Below are positions 16,959 through 25,619 of a DNA stretch of 49,567 nt, in pieces; the stretch's first letter is position 1; each line of letters begins with the position of its first letter. The notes under the pieces were generated by a model. That model worked only from the letters and a program-made list of their open reading frames with translations, had not been told where the DNA came from and did no database searches. Source of the DNA: Burkholderia sp. 8Y (GTDB lineage Bacteria; Pseudomonadota; Gammaproteobacteria; Burkholderiales; Burkholderiaceae); contig NZ_LR733523.1 of NCBI RefSeq assembly GCF_902506145.1, forward strand, positions 1 through 49,567. The letters run 5' to 3'. Both the position numbers and the translations under genes were made by a program.

Positions 16959-17567
16959 TCATGGACTTGAGCGGCCGTCGCGGCTGCGATGAACGTCGAG
17001 TATGGCGAGAAGCCCCTGAAGGTTCACGGGCTTAACTAGATGATGATCGAACCCGGCCGCCTGCGAGCGCAGACGATCTTCGGCCCGACCGTATCCAGTG
17101 ATGGCGACAAGCACAGGTTTGCTGCTGCCTTTTGCTCGCAACAGCGGGGCGAGCGTGTGGCCGTCAATATCAGGCAGGCCGATGTCAAGCAGCGCAACAT
17201 CGAATTCAATTTTCTTCGCTGCCGCAACCGCCGCATGCGCCTCATAGACGATCGTCGTTTCGTGCCCCTCGGCCTGACAGAGCATGCCCAAGGAGTCGGC
17301 TGCATCTTTATTGTCGTCGACGATGAGGATGCGCGTATGGCCAGGATGGTGTTCGTCCTGCTTGCCCGCCGTAGGCGTTTCCGCCCTCGTTCTCGGTTGT
17401 ACCCTCGGAAGGGTTATGCTAACGCTTGTTCCCTGCCCGGGCCCGGCGCTGTCGATGGATATTGAGCCGTCATGCATCTGTACGAGTCGCTTGACAAGCG
17501 ACAGACCGATCCCCAAGCCTCCCTCCGAGCGATCGAGCGTCCGCGCGCCCTGTGAGAACAGGTCGAA
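16959..17567 (-). pseudogene. Hybrid sensor histidine kinase, C-terminal fragment
   Basis: The minus strand encodes the end of a HATPase_c domain (FDLFSQGARTLDRSEGGLGI then GLSLVKRLVQMHDGSI, the G boxes), a linker, and a complete receiver domain (ILIVDDNKDAADSL, phospho-acceptor Asp in VALLDIGLPDIDG, Lys in HHLVKPVN). The sensor region, dimerisation/phosphorylation domain and the N box of the ATPase are missing. Family similarity begins abruptly at about 17567, with random-looking codons before it. The fragment cannot act as a kinase; the receiver alone might still fold if translated. Confidence 0.8.
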
Positions 17568-17719
17568 GAGCGACAGGCATTGGTAGGTGAAGACCGGCAT
17601 ACCCTGACTCGCTCGAAGTTAAGAAGTCACGCCTCGGAGCTTTCTATGACCCATCTCAGCCATCGGAAATGACGCAAAATGCCGTGCTTGCGCTGCGCCG
17701 ACTTCGGTTTGTGACGCCG

Positions 17720-18043
17720 TCACTTTGTCATCGCCCGACACGCATCGGCGCAGGTCCGACAAGTCTGCGCGCACTGTTGGCAATGCACCGCTTGATGCCT
17801 TGCGCACTCGGCGGCACAGGCATCGCACGCTTCAGCGCACAACTCACAGAACTCATGGCTCAGCTCGCTCGAACGCGACAGCAGTGAAGCGCCAAGACGG
17901 CAGATGGCCGAGCAGTCGATGTCGAGCGCGATGCAGACATCCATACCGCCGGCGCTGCCCTCCCTGAGACACGCAGCGGCGCATCGATCGCACGCGTCCG
18001 CACAATCGTTACATGCGTCGATGCAGTCCTGATAGGGGTGCAT
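17720..18043 (-). CDS. Four-helix-bundle copper-storage-type protein (Csp/DUF326)
   Basis: 107 residues with 19 Cys, most in CxxxC and CxxC spacings along four helices (DCIDACNDCADACDRCAAAC at the start, FCELCAEACDACAAEC in the third helix, CQQCAQTCRTCADAC at the end). This is the pattern of Csp1/Csp3 copper-storage proteins, whose cysteines line the bundle core and bind many Cu(I) ions. There is no signal peptide or Tat motif, so a cytosolic Csp3-type location is likely. The ribosome site is CGGGGA. It lies alone between a kinase fragment and a gene-free stretch. Confidence 0.85.
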   Translation of the reverse strand: MHPYQDCIDACNDCADACDRCAAACLREGSAGGMDVCIALDIDCSAICRLGASLLSRSSELSHEFCELCAEACDACAAECARHQAVHCQQCAQTCRTCADACRAMTK

Positions 18044-18887
18044 GATGGTTCCCCGAGAGTTGATGGGCAGGTTTCTTAATAGCAAGCGGCGAACCATTGT
18101 CGAGGCCACGGATACGCGAGCAAACTCGGTTCGCGGTCGTTCGAGCAATTGCTAGAGCACGCGCTACGCCGCTGCATCGCTGCTGTGTCATTTAGTCAAG
18201 CGAGAACAGTGCACCTGCGTAGCAACTTCAAGTCGGCTTGGCCGTTCCGCGGGTGGCTGTCTACCCCACAGACGATTATCGATGCCGTCATCGGCGACCT
18301 GCCGCGCTATCGCCGCCCCGTCGTCCCCGGCATGCTTTGCAAACCATTTGTAGAAATGGCACATCGTGATGCATATTCCGACGGACGAAACTTGATGCGG
18401 GGCGGATCCGTATGGCTTAGCATCCGGTGACCGAGAGAGAAGGTCGCTATAAGCGAGTTTGAACTGCGTGAAGAGGCCATGTGAGCGAACAACATTGCGC
18501 CTGCCGAGCAGTTGGATAAATATGCCGTGAGGGCGTGTCAAGTCCCTCTATCGTCGAGGCGAAGCAGTTGGTCACGAGACGCTCGCGGCATGGCGTAGTT
18601 TATGCGTCGCAAGGGCGAGTGCAGGCTGCTCATGTTTCGCTGGGGTTGCCTTGAACGCGATCCGTGAAACAGCGGCCGGAAACTCGCGCCTTGCATTAAG
18701 TGCATAGCGTGCTCACGCAACAGCGAACGACCACGGTCACGAGAGGCCGTGCTTATCGTTCAAAACCCCTAATCGATTGCCCCCCGCTGGGACGGAGTGT
18801 CCAAAGCGAGAGTTTCGAAGCATATTGGATCATCGTCGTTGAGTAACTCTTGGACGCATCGGTACGCCCTAGTGAGGCGTTGCGCAA
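18044..18887. other. Gene-free stretch
   Basis: About 840 bp with no frame that resembles a protein family on either strand. The longest (minus strand, 18188-18541) has no ribosome site; its translation has a passing likeness to transposase fragments (CHFYKWFAKHAGDDG) that I could not confirm. Probably decayed sequence. Confidence 0.4.
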
Positions 18888-19132
18888 TGCTGATAGAAAT
18901 CGTTGCGTGCACGGTGGGGCTTGTAGTCGTCCGCTTGTTTGGTGCCCGACTGAAGTTCTTGGGGGCCACGCCGCGCTGTATCTGGTTGTCGGCCGTCGGA
19001 GGTATATCGGTTGCGCTCGTGTTCGTCTACGCCGAAGGACAGGCGATCATCCGCCTGGCGGTGACGGGCGTTCTTTTAGCAGCTAGGCCAGCACGATGGC
19101 TTTCTGTGGGTTGGCCCCTTCTAAGGAACTGA
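18888..19132 (+). CDS. Possible small membrane protein
   Basis: 81 residues from the ATG at 18888. Two or three hydrophobic stretches are visible (MLIEIVACTVGLVVVRLFGA, IWLSAVGGISVALVFVYAEG, IIRLAVTGVLLAA). No family is recognised and no clear ribosome site was seen. It sits just before a degraded membrane protein in a decaying region, so it could itself be a remnant. Confidence 0.3.
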
Positions 19133-19159
19133 GCGAGCGGCGAAGGGGTCGGGCTGTAG

Positions 19160-19420
19160 GACGTGCAGGTTCTGACAGCGATGCGCCCAGCGCCGCTATT
19201 TTCTGGCTGCATATGACATCGTTCTCGCTCTGCAACGTGCTCATTGGCTATCTCCTCACAAACAACTTTCGCGCGGCAGGACCGCTGATGTTTCTCGTCG
19301 CAGCGATGGCGCTGCATTTTCTGGTGACGTCACCCTGGTGGCTATCTTGGGGGGCGGCGTGATCATGATTGTGCTGAAGGAGGAGTTGCCTGAAGGGTGT
19401 AGGAGCCAACGTGGCCCTTT
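19160..19420 (+). pseudogene. Integral membrane protein remnant with internal deletion
   Basis: The plus strand reads IFWLHMTSFSLCNVLIGYLL and LMFLVAAMALHFLV (19196-19330), then in another frame ILGGGVIMIVLKEELPEG (about 19344-19400). In a Burkholderiaceae membrane protein family that I recall as ZIP-like, these two parts are separated by roughly 80 residues containing several helices. Here they abut with a frame change, so an internal deletion has removed the middle. The N-terminus is also missing. Confidence 0.5.
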
Positions 19421-19690
19421 CCTTCTGGGGCAGCAGCATAGGCCGGGCGGTTGCTTACGTGGTGAGACCCAAGACGCGATGTCGGTCGGCCGCTAAGAGT
19501 TTCAGAATGCCGGCGGACGTCTCAAGGCAATCCTCGGCAAAGAGCGACCGGACTACGATGGGCCTGGTGACGCTCGGCAGCGCCGTTCAGTGGGATCCGG
19601 TGCCAGGCAAGATTTCGGTGTTCCGGTGAAACCGCTGTGGGCGCGACGAGTGCCGTGTCTGAATTCGATCGAAAGCTGAACGGAGGACGT

Positions 19691-20065
19691 ATGAAGGCAA
19701 TAGGAAAAACGACGTGGGCGATCGCTGAGGGATACCTACCGCCATACAGCAACGGCGACGGACCTGATCTGGTTAGTCACGAAGCAGCGTGCATTCTCAA
19801 CACGGGCGACGTTGATGCTCATATCGAATTGAACGTATTTTTCAAGGACCGTGCGCCGGCCGGTCCTTACCACGTCACCGTGCCAGCGATGCGGACGTTG
19901 CATATGCGCTTCAACGATCTTCGCGATCCCGAAACAATACCAGTCGGCACTGAGTATGCCAGCTGCTTTCAGTCGGACGTGCCAGTGGTTATCCAGCACA
20001 CCCGCCTTGACTCTCGGCAGTCGGAGTTAGCGTTACTAACAACGATTGCATTCTCCAGTGACTGA
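19691..20065 (+). CDS. Sensory rhodopsin transducer (ASRT) family protein
   Basis: 124 residues from ATG 19691 with ribosome site GGAGG. The protein follows the ASRT family (PF07100): KAIGKTTWAIAEGYLPP, SHEAACILNTGDVDAHIELN, VFFKDRAPAGPYHVTVPA, MRFNDLRDPETIPVGTEYAS and VPVVIQHTRLDSRQSELALL. In Anabaena the homologue is a soluble tetrameric beta-sandwich that binds sensory rhodopsin and DNA. No rhodopsin gene is in this window, and the family is widespread in bacteria that have none, where it is likely to bind small ligands or DNA. The gene is intact in a region rich in pseudogenes. Confidence 0.85.
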   Translation: MKAIGKTTWAIAEGYLPPYSNGDGPDLVSHEAACILNTGDVDAHIELNVFFKDRAPAGPYHVTVPAMRTLHMRFNDLRDPETIPVGTEYASCFQSDVPVVIQHTRLDSRQSELALLTTIAFSSD

Positions 20066-20383
20066 TTGGTCGGTTGGCGCTTTGGGCAGTAGACGGAACG
20101 ATGGGACACCATCAACCAAAGCGTTCTCTGGCAGGGGATGCTGCTCCGGCGTCCCCCACGGTTATCTGAAAGTTCGACGGAGCTGCCAGCCTCTAGGTCG
20201 GGGCGTCGCGGTTCTCGTTGCGTAACGTTCCGCTGCGCAGTCGACGGGACTCGACCGTGTTCGCCGCCCACATCTGTTCTTGCCGTGCGACGATTAATCG
20301 TCCGAAGAGCCGGACAGGGGGGCGATGCGCTTGTCCCCCTCTACACGACCCAACGCGAACAACGCAAGTCGCCCGACGTTGCG
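20066..20383. other. Intergenic stretch, no gene seen
   Basis: 318 bp between the convergent ASRT-family and Ca2+/Na+ exchanger genes. No supported coding frame. No perfect hairpin with a T-run was found that would serve as terminator for either gene. Confidence 0.45.
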
Positions 20384-21460
20384 TCAGCGTGCGTGCGCAA
20401 TGGCAAACAGGCCGGCTGTGGCGAGGACGTACAGGACGAGCACGGTTAGAGAATCGAGACCCATGCCGAGCACCTTGCGCTTTGGCCGAAATATTAGCCC
20501 GGCAAGATAGACACTGGTCAACAATACGCCAAGCCCCGCCAGGTAGATATCAGTATTTTGAGCTTGCGGCAGCACCGCCTGGCCTGACACGACTGTAGCG
20601 ACGAGGAAAAGCACGGGCAGGAAGGCATTACCCCCGAAGATGTCGCTCACTGCAAGCTGATAATCACCCGCCTTTGCCGAGGTCAGCCCCGTTGAGACTT
20701 CGGGCAGCGACGTTGCTGCAGCGAGGACAGTCGCCCCAAAAAGCACGCCGGTCATTCCAATGTGCTTAGCAATCGCATCGCCGGAGCGCTCGAGCACCAC
20801 GCCGGCTACGAGGGTGACGATTGCAGCGACAAAGAAAAGGAGCACCGTTTTAGCGGTCCTTGTGCCACTTTTGATTGCACTATTGTTTTTCTCAGACTGC
20901 GAATGCCCCTTTGGCTTTTCTTGAGTGTCGGGCGCGTCGCCCGCTTTATCGTGCCAGGGAAGTCCGCGGTTGGCCACGCCGATGAGCCAGACACCGATTA
21001 GCCAGATTACCGTGATCAGAACGGCGACAGGGGTGAGGCGCGCGGCGATTAAGGAAGCCGGCATTTGGGTGCCCATGACCGAGACGATCAAAACCCCGAC
21101 GACAAGAAGCCCTTCTATAACGAGTGTGAGGCTCGCCGCCTTGTACATAAGCGGCACCTTCTCGCGCATACCGAATGCGTCAACAATGACGAGGACCACC
21201 GTCTGGATCGCTATGCCGCCAAGGATGTTGCCGACGGCAACGCCGATATTGTTGGAGGCGGCCGCACTGACCGTAATCGCGATTTCAGGAAGGTTTGTCG
21301 CTATCGCCAACAGAATCACTCCGCCGAGGGCCTGACCTAGCCCAAACCGCGTCGATAGTATGTCGGTCGTGTCTGATAGCTTTATACCGGCGAACCAAAC
21401 GGCGACGGCGGCGGCTGCGAAAACGCCGAGCAGTGCGACTAGTGGTAATCCGTCAAACAT
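20384..21460 (-). CDS. Sodium/calcium exchanger (CaCA family) membrane protein
   Basis: 358 residues, about ten membrane helices in two halves. Each half carries a CaCA alpha-repeat: LAIATNLPEIAITVSAAASN in the first and LAAATSLPEVSTGLTSAKAG then DYQLAVSDIFGGNAF in the second, with the acidic residue after ATxLPE that coordinates the cation. A hydrophilic loop of about 35 residues (DKAGDAPDTQEKPKGHSQSE region) separates the halves, as usual. The protein exchanges Ca2+ (or another divalent cation) for Na+ or H+. The ion pair cannot be decided from sequence. It is divergent from the pstS remnant. Confidence 0.85.
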   Translation of the reverse strand: MFDGLPLVALLGVFAAAAVAVWFAGIKLSDTTDILSTRFGLGQALGGVILLAIATNLPEIAITVSAAASNNIGVAVGNILGGIAIQTVVLVIVDAFGMREKVPLMYKAASLTLVIEGLLVVGVLIVSVMGTQMPASLIAARLTPVAVLITVIWLIGVWLIGVANRGLPWHDKAGDAPDTQEKPKGHSQSEKNNSAIKSGTRTAKTVLLFFVAAIVTLVAGVVLERSGDAIAKHIGMTGVLFGATVLAAATSLPEVSTGLTSAKAGDYQLAVSDIFGGNAFLPVLFLVATVVSGQAVLPQAQNTDIYLAGLGVLLTSVYLAGLIFRPKRKVLGMGLDSLTVLVLYVLATAGLFAIAHAR

Positions 21461-21785
21461 GGTGTTGTCCCATCACGGCTTTTCCTCCGGTCAGCAAGTG
21501 CCGGTCCAAAGTTGCGACAGTACAGAGATACCACGGAGTCGACACGTCACCGCCGATCGGGGATGCCCGGGATCTGGCGTTCGTCTGTTGCATCGTCAGA
21601 CACAAGAATGTCACGGTGTGCTCTTAACCTGCATGCCACCGCAGGCGACATACAATGAGGAGTCGTGCATGAAGCTCCGGCAAACAGCGCTGGTTATCGG
21701 TGCCCTGTGCGCCACTGGCGCAAACGCGGCAAACATCACAGGGCGCGGGCACTACATTCGCGGCACCGATCTACATGAAATGGGC

Positions 21786-21793
21786 CGATGCTT
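21786..21793. repeat. 8-bp target duplication of the IS256-family element (left copy)
   Basis: CGATGCTT at 21786-21793 is repeated at 25847-25854 on the other side of the element. Removing the element and one copy restores continuous pstS sequence (KWADAY to LKSGG). IS256-family elements make 8-9-bp duplications, so this confirms both edges. Confidence 0.9.
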
Positions 21794-23002
21794 GGTAGTG
21801 TGCTGAAGGATGTGCAAAAACGCTGAGGCGTCAGGAGCGCAGAGGCGGGGGTGGCCGTGGTGTAAGTTGATGAATGTCCAGTTCGTCAACCTGCCCTCGG
21901 GAGGGCTTACACCATGGCCACGACCAAGCGTAGTACGAACCGGCCGTCAGCGGAAGCGCTGGTTGCCGGCGATCGGGATCTGATGAAGGCGCTTATGAAG
22001 GATGCGCTGCAGGAAGTGCTCGAAGCGGAAATGACAGAGCTGCTGGGCGCTGCGCCCAATGAGCGCAGCGAGACGCGAAGCGGCTATCGTGCGGGCTACT
22101 ACGGCCGCGCTCTGGTGACCCGCATCGGCAAACTCGAGCTGCGCGTGCCACGTGATCGGCATGGCGAATTCTCAACGGCGCTGTTTGAGCGCTATGCGCG
22201 CAGCGAGAAGGCGTTGGTGGCGGCGTTGGCCGAGATGTACGTGCAGGGTGTGTCTACGCGCAAGGTCAAGGCGATTACCGAAGAGCTGTGCGGTCACAGC
22301 TTTTCGGCCTCGGCGATTTCGGCGATCAACAAGGGGCTGGATGCGACGCTGGCAAAGTTTGCACACCGGCCACTGGAAGAAGCGTATCCGTATCTGATCG
22401 TCGACGCGCGCTATGAGAAGGTGCGTGAGTCGGGCGTGATCCGTTCGCAGGCGGTGCTGATTGCCATCGGCATCAACTGGGAAGGCCACCGGCAGGTGCT
22501 GGCTGTGGAGTTGGCCAACCGCGAAAGCCATTCGAGCTGGAAAGAATTTCTTCTGGCGCTAAAAAAGCGCGGCCTGTCAGGCGTCGAGTTCGTCGCCTCG
22601 GACGACCACGCGGGGCTAAAGAAGGCGATCGGTGAGGTGCTGCCGGAAGCCGCCTGGCAGCGCTGCTACGTTCACTTTTTGCGCAACGCATTGGACTACC
22701 TGCCACGCAAGGCCGACGACGACTGCCTGCAGGAACTACGCTGGATGTACGACCGACGCGACCTGCAAGAGGCGCAACGAGATCTCGCGGCGTGGATTAC
22801 AAAGTGGCAGGGCAAATATCCGAAGCTTGTCGATTGGGTTGAAGGCAACATTGCCGAGACGCTCACGTTCTACCGGTTGCCGCGCGCGCATCACAAGCAC
22901 CTGAAGTCCACCAACATGCTGGAGCGGCTGAATGAGGAAATCCGGCGACGCACGCGTATCGTGCGCATCTTCCCAAACGATGCGTCATGCCTTCGGCTGA
23001 TC

Positions 23003-23007
23003 AGGGC
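23003..23007. repeat. 5-bp target duplication of the IS21-family element (left copy)
   Basis: AGGGC at 23003-23007 recurs at 25627-25631. The uninterrupted sequence GATCAGGGCCCTGTG is preserved in the remnant copy near 14637, which proves the insertion point. IS21-family elements make 4-8-bp duplications. Confidence 0.88.
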
Positions 23008-23014
23008 TGTCACC

Positions 23015-23132
23015 GGGCGGCACTATGGAGCCATTCTGAGGGCGGCGTAAAGGCGCCACTTGATGGGCGGCGTAATAGCGCCACCCCAAGGGCGGCGTAT
23101 TGGAGCCACTCAAGGGGCGGCGCATAGGAGCC
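23015..23132 (+). repeat. Five 25-bp-spaced repeats at the IS21 left end
   Basis: Units of the form GGGCGGCGTAATGGCGCC (with a few changes each) start at 23015, 23040, 23065, 23090 and 23115, exactly 25 bp apart. Multiple terminal repeats of this kind are known in IS21-family elements as transposase-binding sites. Two inverse copies lie at the right end. Confidence 0.85.
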
Positions 23133-23177
23133 AGCAGCATCGGGGCGAGAACGCGATTCGAACTTTCCAACTCGGTA

Positions 23178-23202
23178 CGCTCCGTTCTATTTGAACGGAG
23201 CG
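23178..23202 (+). promoter_or_regulatory. Hairpin that can hide the istA ribosome-binding site
   Basis: A perfect 10-bp inverted repeat, CGCTCCGTTC-TATTT-GAACGGAGCG, ends three bases before the istA ATG at 23206. The right arm contains the Shine-Dalgarno GGAG. In a transcript entering from outside the element the hairpin would form and block translation. If the element's own promoter overlaps the left arm, its transcript would lack the hairpin. This mode of insulation is known for other insertion sequences (IS10, IS50); here it is inferred from structure. Confidence 0.6.
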
Positions 23203-23205
23203 TCC

Positions 23206-24750
23206 ATGGCCAATCGGAGGTTCGAATTGTTCGAGTACCGCCAAGTCCTTGTCCGCATGCGGCAGGGCGATTCCGACCGCGACATCGCGCGCGGCCGCTT
23301 AATGGGACGCAAGAAGTTGACGACCGTGCGCCGCGAAGCCGAGGCGCTCGGATGGCTGGATCCGACACAGCCGTTGCCGGATGACGCCACGATCGCTGGC
23401 GTTTTCGGTCGCTCGCCGCACCTGCCGCACACCTGCGTGTCGACGGCCGAGCCGTTCCGTGAACAGATCCGCGACTGGTCGGCTGCGGGCGTCCAGGGCA
23501 CCACCATCCACGCCGCCCTTCAACGCAATCACGGCTACACGGGCAGCTATGACGCCGTGAAGCGCATGCTGCGCCGTCTCGGTGCCGAGCGTAATCCGGG
23601 CACTACGACGACGATCCTAGAGTTTCCTCCGTCGGACGCGGCGCAAGTCGACTTCGGCGCCGGCCCAGTGCTGACACATGAATCGGGCCTGCCGCTCAAG
23701 ACGTGGATCTTTGTGATGACGCTTTGCTGGTCGCGTCACCAGTACGCCGAGATCGTGCTCGACCAGACGGTAGAGACGTGGCTGGCCTGCCATCGGCGCG
23801 CCTTCGAATGGTTCGGTGGCTGTCCCGGCCGGGTCATCATCGATAACGCGAAGTGCGCGATCATCAAGGCGTGCCGATATGAGCCTGCAGTCCAGCGCTC
23901 CTACGCCGCGCTTGCTGAGGGATATGGATTCCGGATCGACGCATGTCCGCCGCACGACCCTGCTAAAAAAGGAATTGTTGAATCCGGAGTCAAATACGTT
24001 AAAAGATCCTTCGTACCGCTACGCGAGTTCAGGAATCTGGCCGATGCGAACCGGCAATTGCGTGACTGGGTCATGCAGCAGGCCGGCACTCGCGTGCACG
24101 GCACGACCCGCGACCTGCCGCTCGCGCGCTTTGCCATCGAACGCCCGCTGCTTGCACGACTGCCTGACGTGCCGCCGGTACTGGCCGTGTGGAGCGAGGT
24201 CAAGGTGCATACGGACGGCCACATCGTCTACAAGAACGCGCTGTACTCGGTGCCGTTCACGCTTGTTGGCAAGCAGCTGTGGTTGAAGGTCACCGACACC
24301 GTGGTTCAAGCGTTCCACCGGCATGAGCTCGTTGCGACCCATCCGCGACTACGCAAGCCTGGTGATCGGCATACGGTGCGAGATCACCAGCCGCCCGAGG
24401 CGCAGGCGTGGCTTGAGCGCGATCCGCAGTGGTGTCTGGCACAAGCTAAAGAGATTGGGCCGGCCTGCCTTGCAGTGATCCTCGCGATGTTCAACGACAA
24501 GGTGCTCGTGAACCTGCGCGGCGCGCAGGGTCTCGTCCGTCTACGCGAGAAATACGGTGACGCGCGCCTGAACGCCGCCTGCGAGCGTGCACTCACGTTC
24601 TCCAGCCCGAAGTATCGCACCGTCAAAGTCATTCTCGACAAGGCACTGGACGGCCAGCCAGCGGCGACGACACAGGCGACGGAACCTGCCGACACCTATC
24701 TGAACGGCGGACGCTTCGGCCGCGATCTCCAGTCCCTTCTTCTGCATTGA
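23206..24750 (+). CDS. istA: IS21-family transposase IstA
   Basis: 514 residues from ATG 23206, chosen over an in-frame ATG at 23191 because GGAG precedes it at the right distance. The N-terminal helix-turn-helix region (LFEYRQVLVRMRQGDSDRDI) is followed by an RNase H-like DDE core: Asp in AAQVDFGAGPVL, Asp in GRVIIDNAKCAI, Glu in AKKGIVESGVKYVKRSF. The C-terminal beta-barrel-type domain (VHTDGHIVYKNALYSVPF) matches the family. No stops or frameshifts. It acts with IstB, whose gene overlaps its stop codon. Confidence 0.95.
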   Translation: MANRRFELFEYRQVLVRMRQGDSDRDIARGRLMGRKKLTTVRREAEALGWLDPTQPLPDDATIAGVFGRSPHLPHTCVSTAEPFREQIRDWSAAGVQGTTIHAALQRNHGYTGSYDAVKRMLRRLGAERNPGTTTTILEFPPSDAAQVDFGAGPVLTHESGLPLKTWIFVMTLCWSRHQYAEIVLDQTVETWLACHRRAFEWFGGCPGRVIIDNAKCAIIKACRYEPAVQRSYAALAEGYGFRIDACPPHDPAKKGIVESGVKYVKRSFVPLREFRNLADANRQLRDWVMQQAGTRVHGTTRDLPLARFAIERPLLARLPDVPPVLAVWSEVKVHTDGHIVYKNALYSVPFTLVGKQLWLKVTDTVVQAFHRHELVATHPRLRKPGDRHTVRDHQPPEAQAWLERDPQWCLAQAKEIGPACLAVILAMFNDKVLVNLRGAQGLVRLREKYGDARLNAACERALTFSSPKYRTVKVILDKALDGQPAATTQATEPADTYLNGGRFGRDLQSLLLH

Positions 24751-25544
24751 ACGCCATGAATCCAAGTCCCGAACTGAATTCCATCCTCAAGCAGTTGCGA
24801 CTGTCTGGCATCCTGGACTCCCTCGAACAGCGCAATCGGGAGGCCATCGATGCGCAACTCGCCTATACCGAGTTTCTTGCCATGCTGCTGCATGACGAAG
24901 TCGCGCGACGTGCGCAGAAGAAGCTCGGCGCGCGTCTTGGCCGCGCCGGCTTTGCGCTGGGCAAGACGCTCGAAACCTTCGACTTCGACCGACTGCCCAA
25001 ACTAAATCGTTCGCACCTTCACGATCTGGCTACGGGCCGATACATCGACGAGAAGGTCTGCGTTCTGATGGTCGGGCAGACAGGCGTCGGCAAGTCGCAT
25101 TTAGCGCAGGCCCTCGGGCACTGTGCCGCGCGCCAAGGTCACGATGTGCTGTTTATCAACCAGACGGATCTACTCAAGAAACTGCATGCGGCGCGCGCCA
25201 CGGATCTCTACGAACGTAAGTTTCAGCAGTTCGTGCGTGTGCCATTGCTGATCGTTGACGACTTCGCGCTCAAGCCCCTTCGTGCACCCCACGATGAGGA
25301 CTTCCACGACCTGATCGCTGCAAGGTACGAACGCGCAGCCTCGATCTTGACTTCAAACTTGGACTTCAGCGAATGGGGCGACGCCTTCCCCGACAACCGC
25401 GTTCTTGGAGCGGCAACGCTCGATCGCCTGCGCCACGGCGCCTATCGTGTCGTCATCGAGGGCGAGAGCTTCCGCAAGCCCAAACCGATGCCCGACAACG
25501 GCGAAAATGCGGTTGCCAAAAACGGCAAAAAACCGCAATCTTGA
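24747..25544 (+). CDS. istB: IS21-family helper ATPase IstB
   Basis: 265 residues from TTG 24747, which overlaps the istA stop as TTGA; an ATG nine bases later (24756) is the alternative start. It is a DnaC/IstB-type AAA+ ATPase: N-terminal helical region (LNSILKQLRLSGILDSLEQR), Walker A GQTGVGKSH, Walker B LLIVDDFAL, sensor-type TSNLDFSEWGDAFPDN. IstB is required for IstA to integrate and shapes target DNA. The C-terminal tail is basic. The gene is intact. Confidence 0.95.
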   Translation: MNAMNPSPELNSILKQLRLSGILDSLEQRNREAIDAQLAYTEFLAMLLHDEVARRAQKKLGARLGRAGFALGKTLETFDFDRLPKLNRSHLHDLATGRYIDEKVCVLMVGQTGVGKSHLAQALGHCAARQGHDVLFINQTDLLKKLHAARATDLYERKFQQFVRVPLLIVDDFALKPLRAPHDEDFHDLIAARYERAASILTSNLDFSEWGDAFPDNRVLGAATLDRLRHGAYRVVIEGESFRKPKPMPDNGENAVAKNGKKPQS

Positions 25545-25577
25545 AACCGTTCGAATCCGCGTTTATCCGTTTCTGCT

Positions 25578-25619
25578 GGCACCATTACGCCGCCCACCCC
25601 CGGCGCCATTACGCCGCCC
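25578..25619 (-). repeat. Two repeats at the IS21 right end
   Basis: Inverse copies of the left-end unit, GGCACCATTACGCCGCCC at 25578-25595 and GGCGCCATTACGCCGCCC at 25602-25619, spaced 24 bp. They mirror the five-unit array at the left end. Confidence 0.8.

Noticed and set aside
18188..18541. Possible transposase remnant on the minus strand
   Set aside because: A short likeness (HFYKWFAKH) without catalytic motifs or terminal repeats.
23015..23132. Regular 25-bp repeats as a CRISPR-like array
   Set aside because: Units lie inside the IS21 end, spacers are only about 7 bp, and inverse copies occur at the other end; these are transposase-binding repeats.
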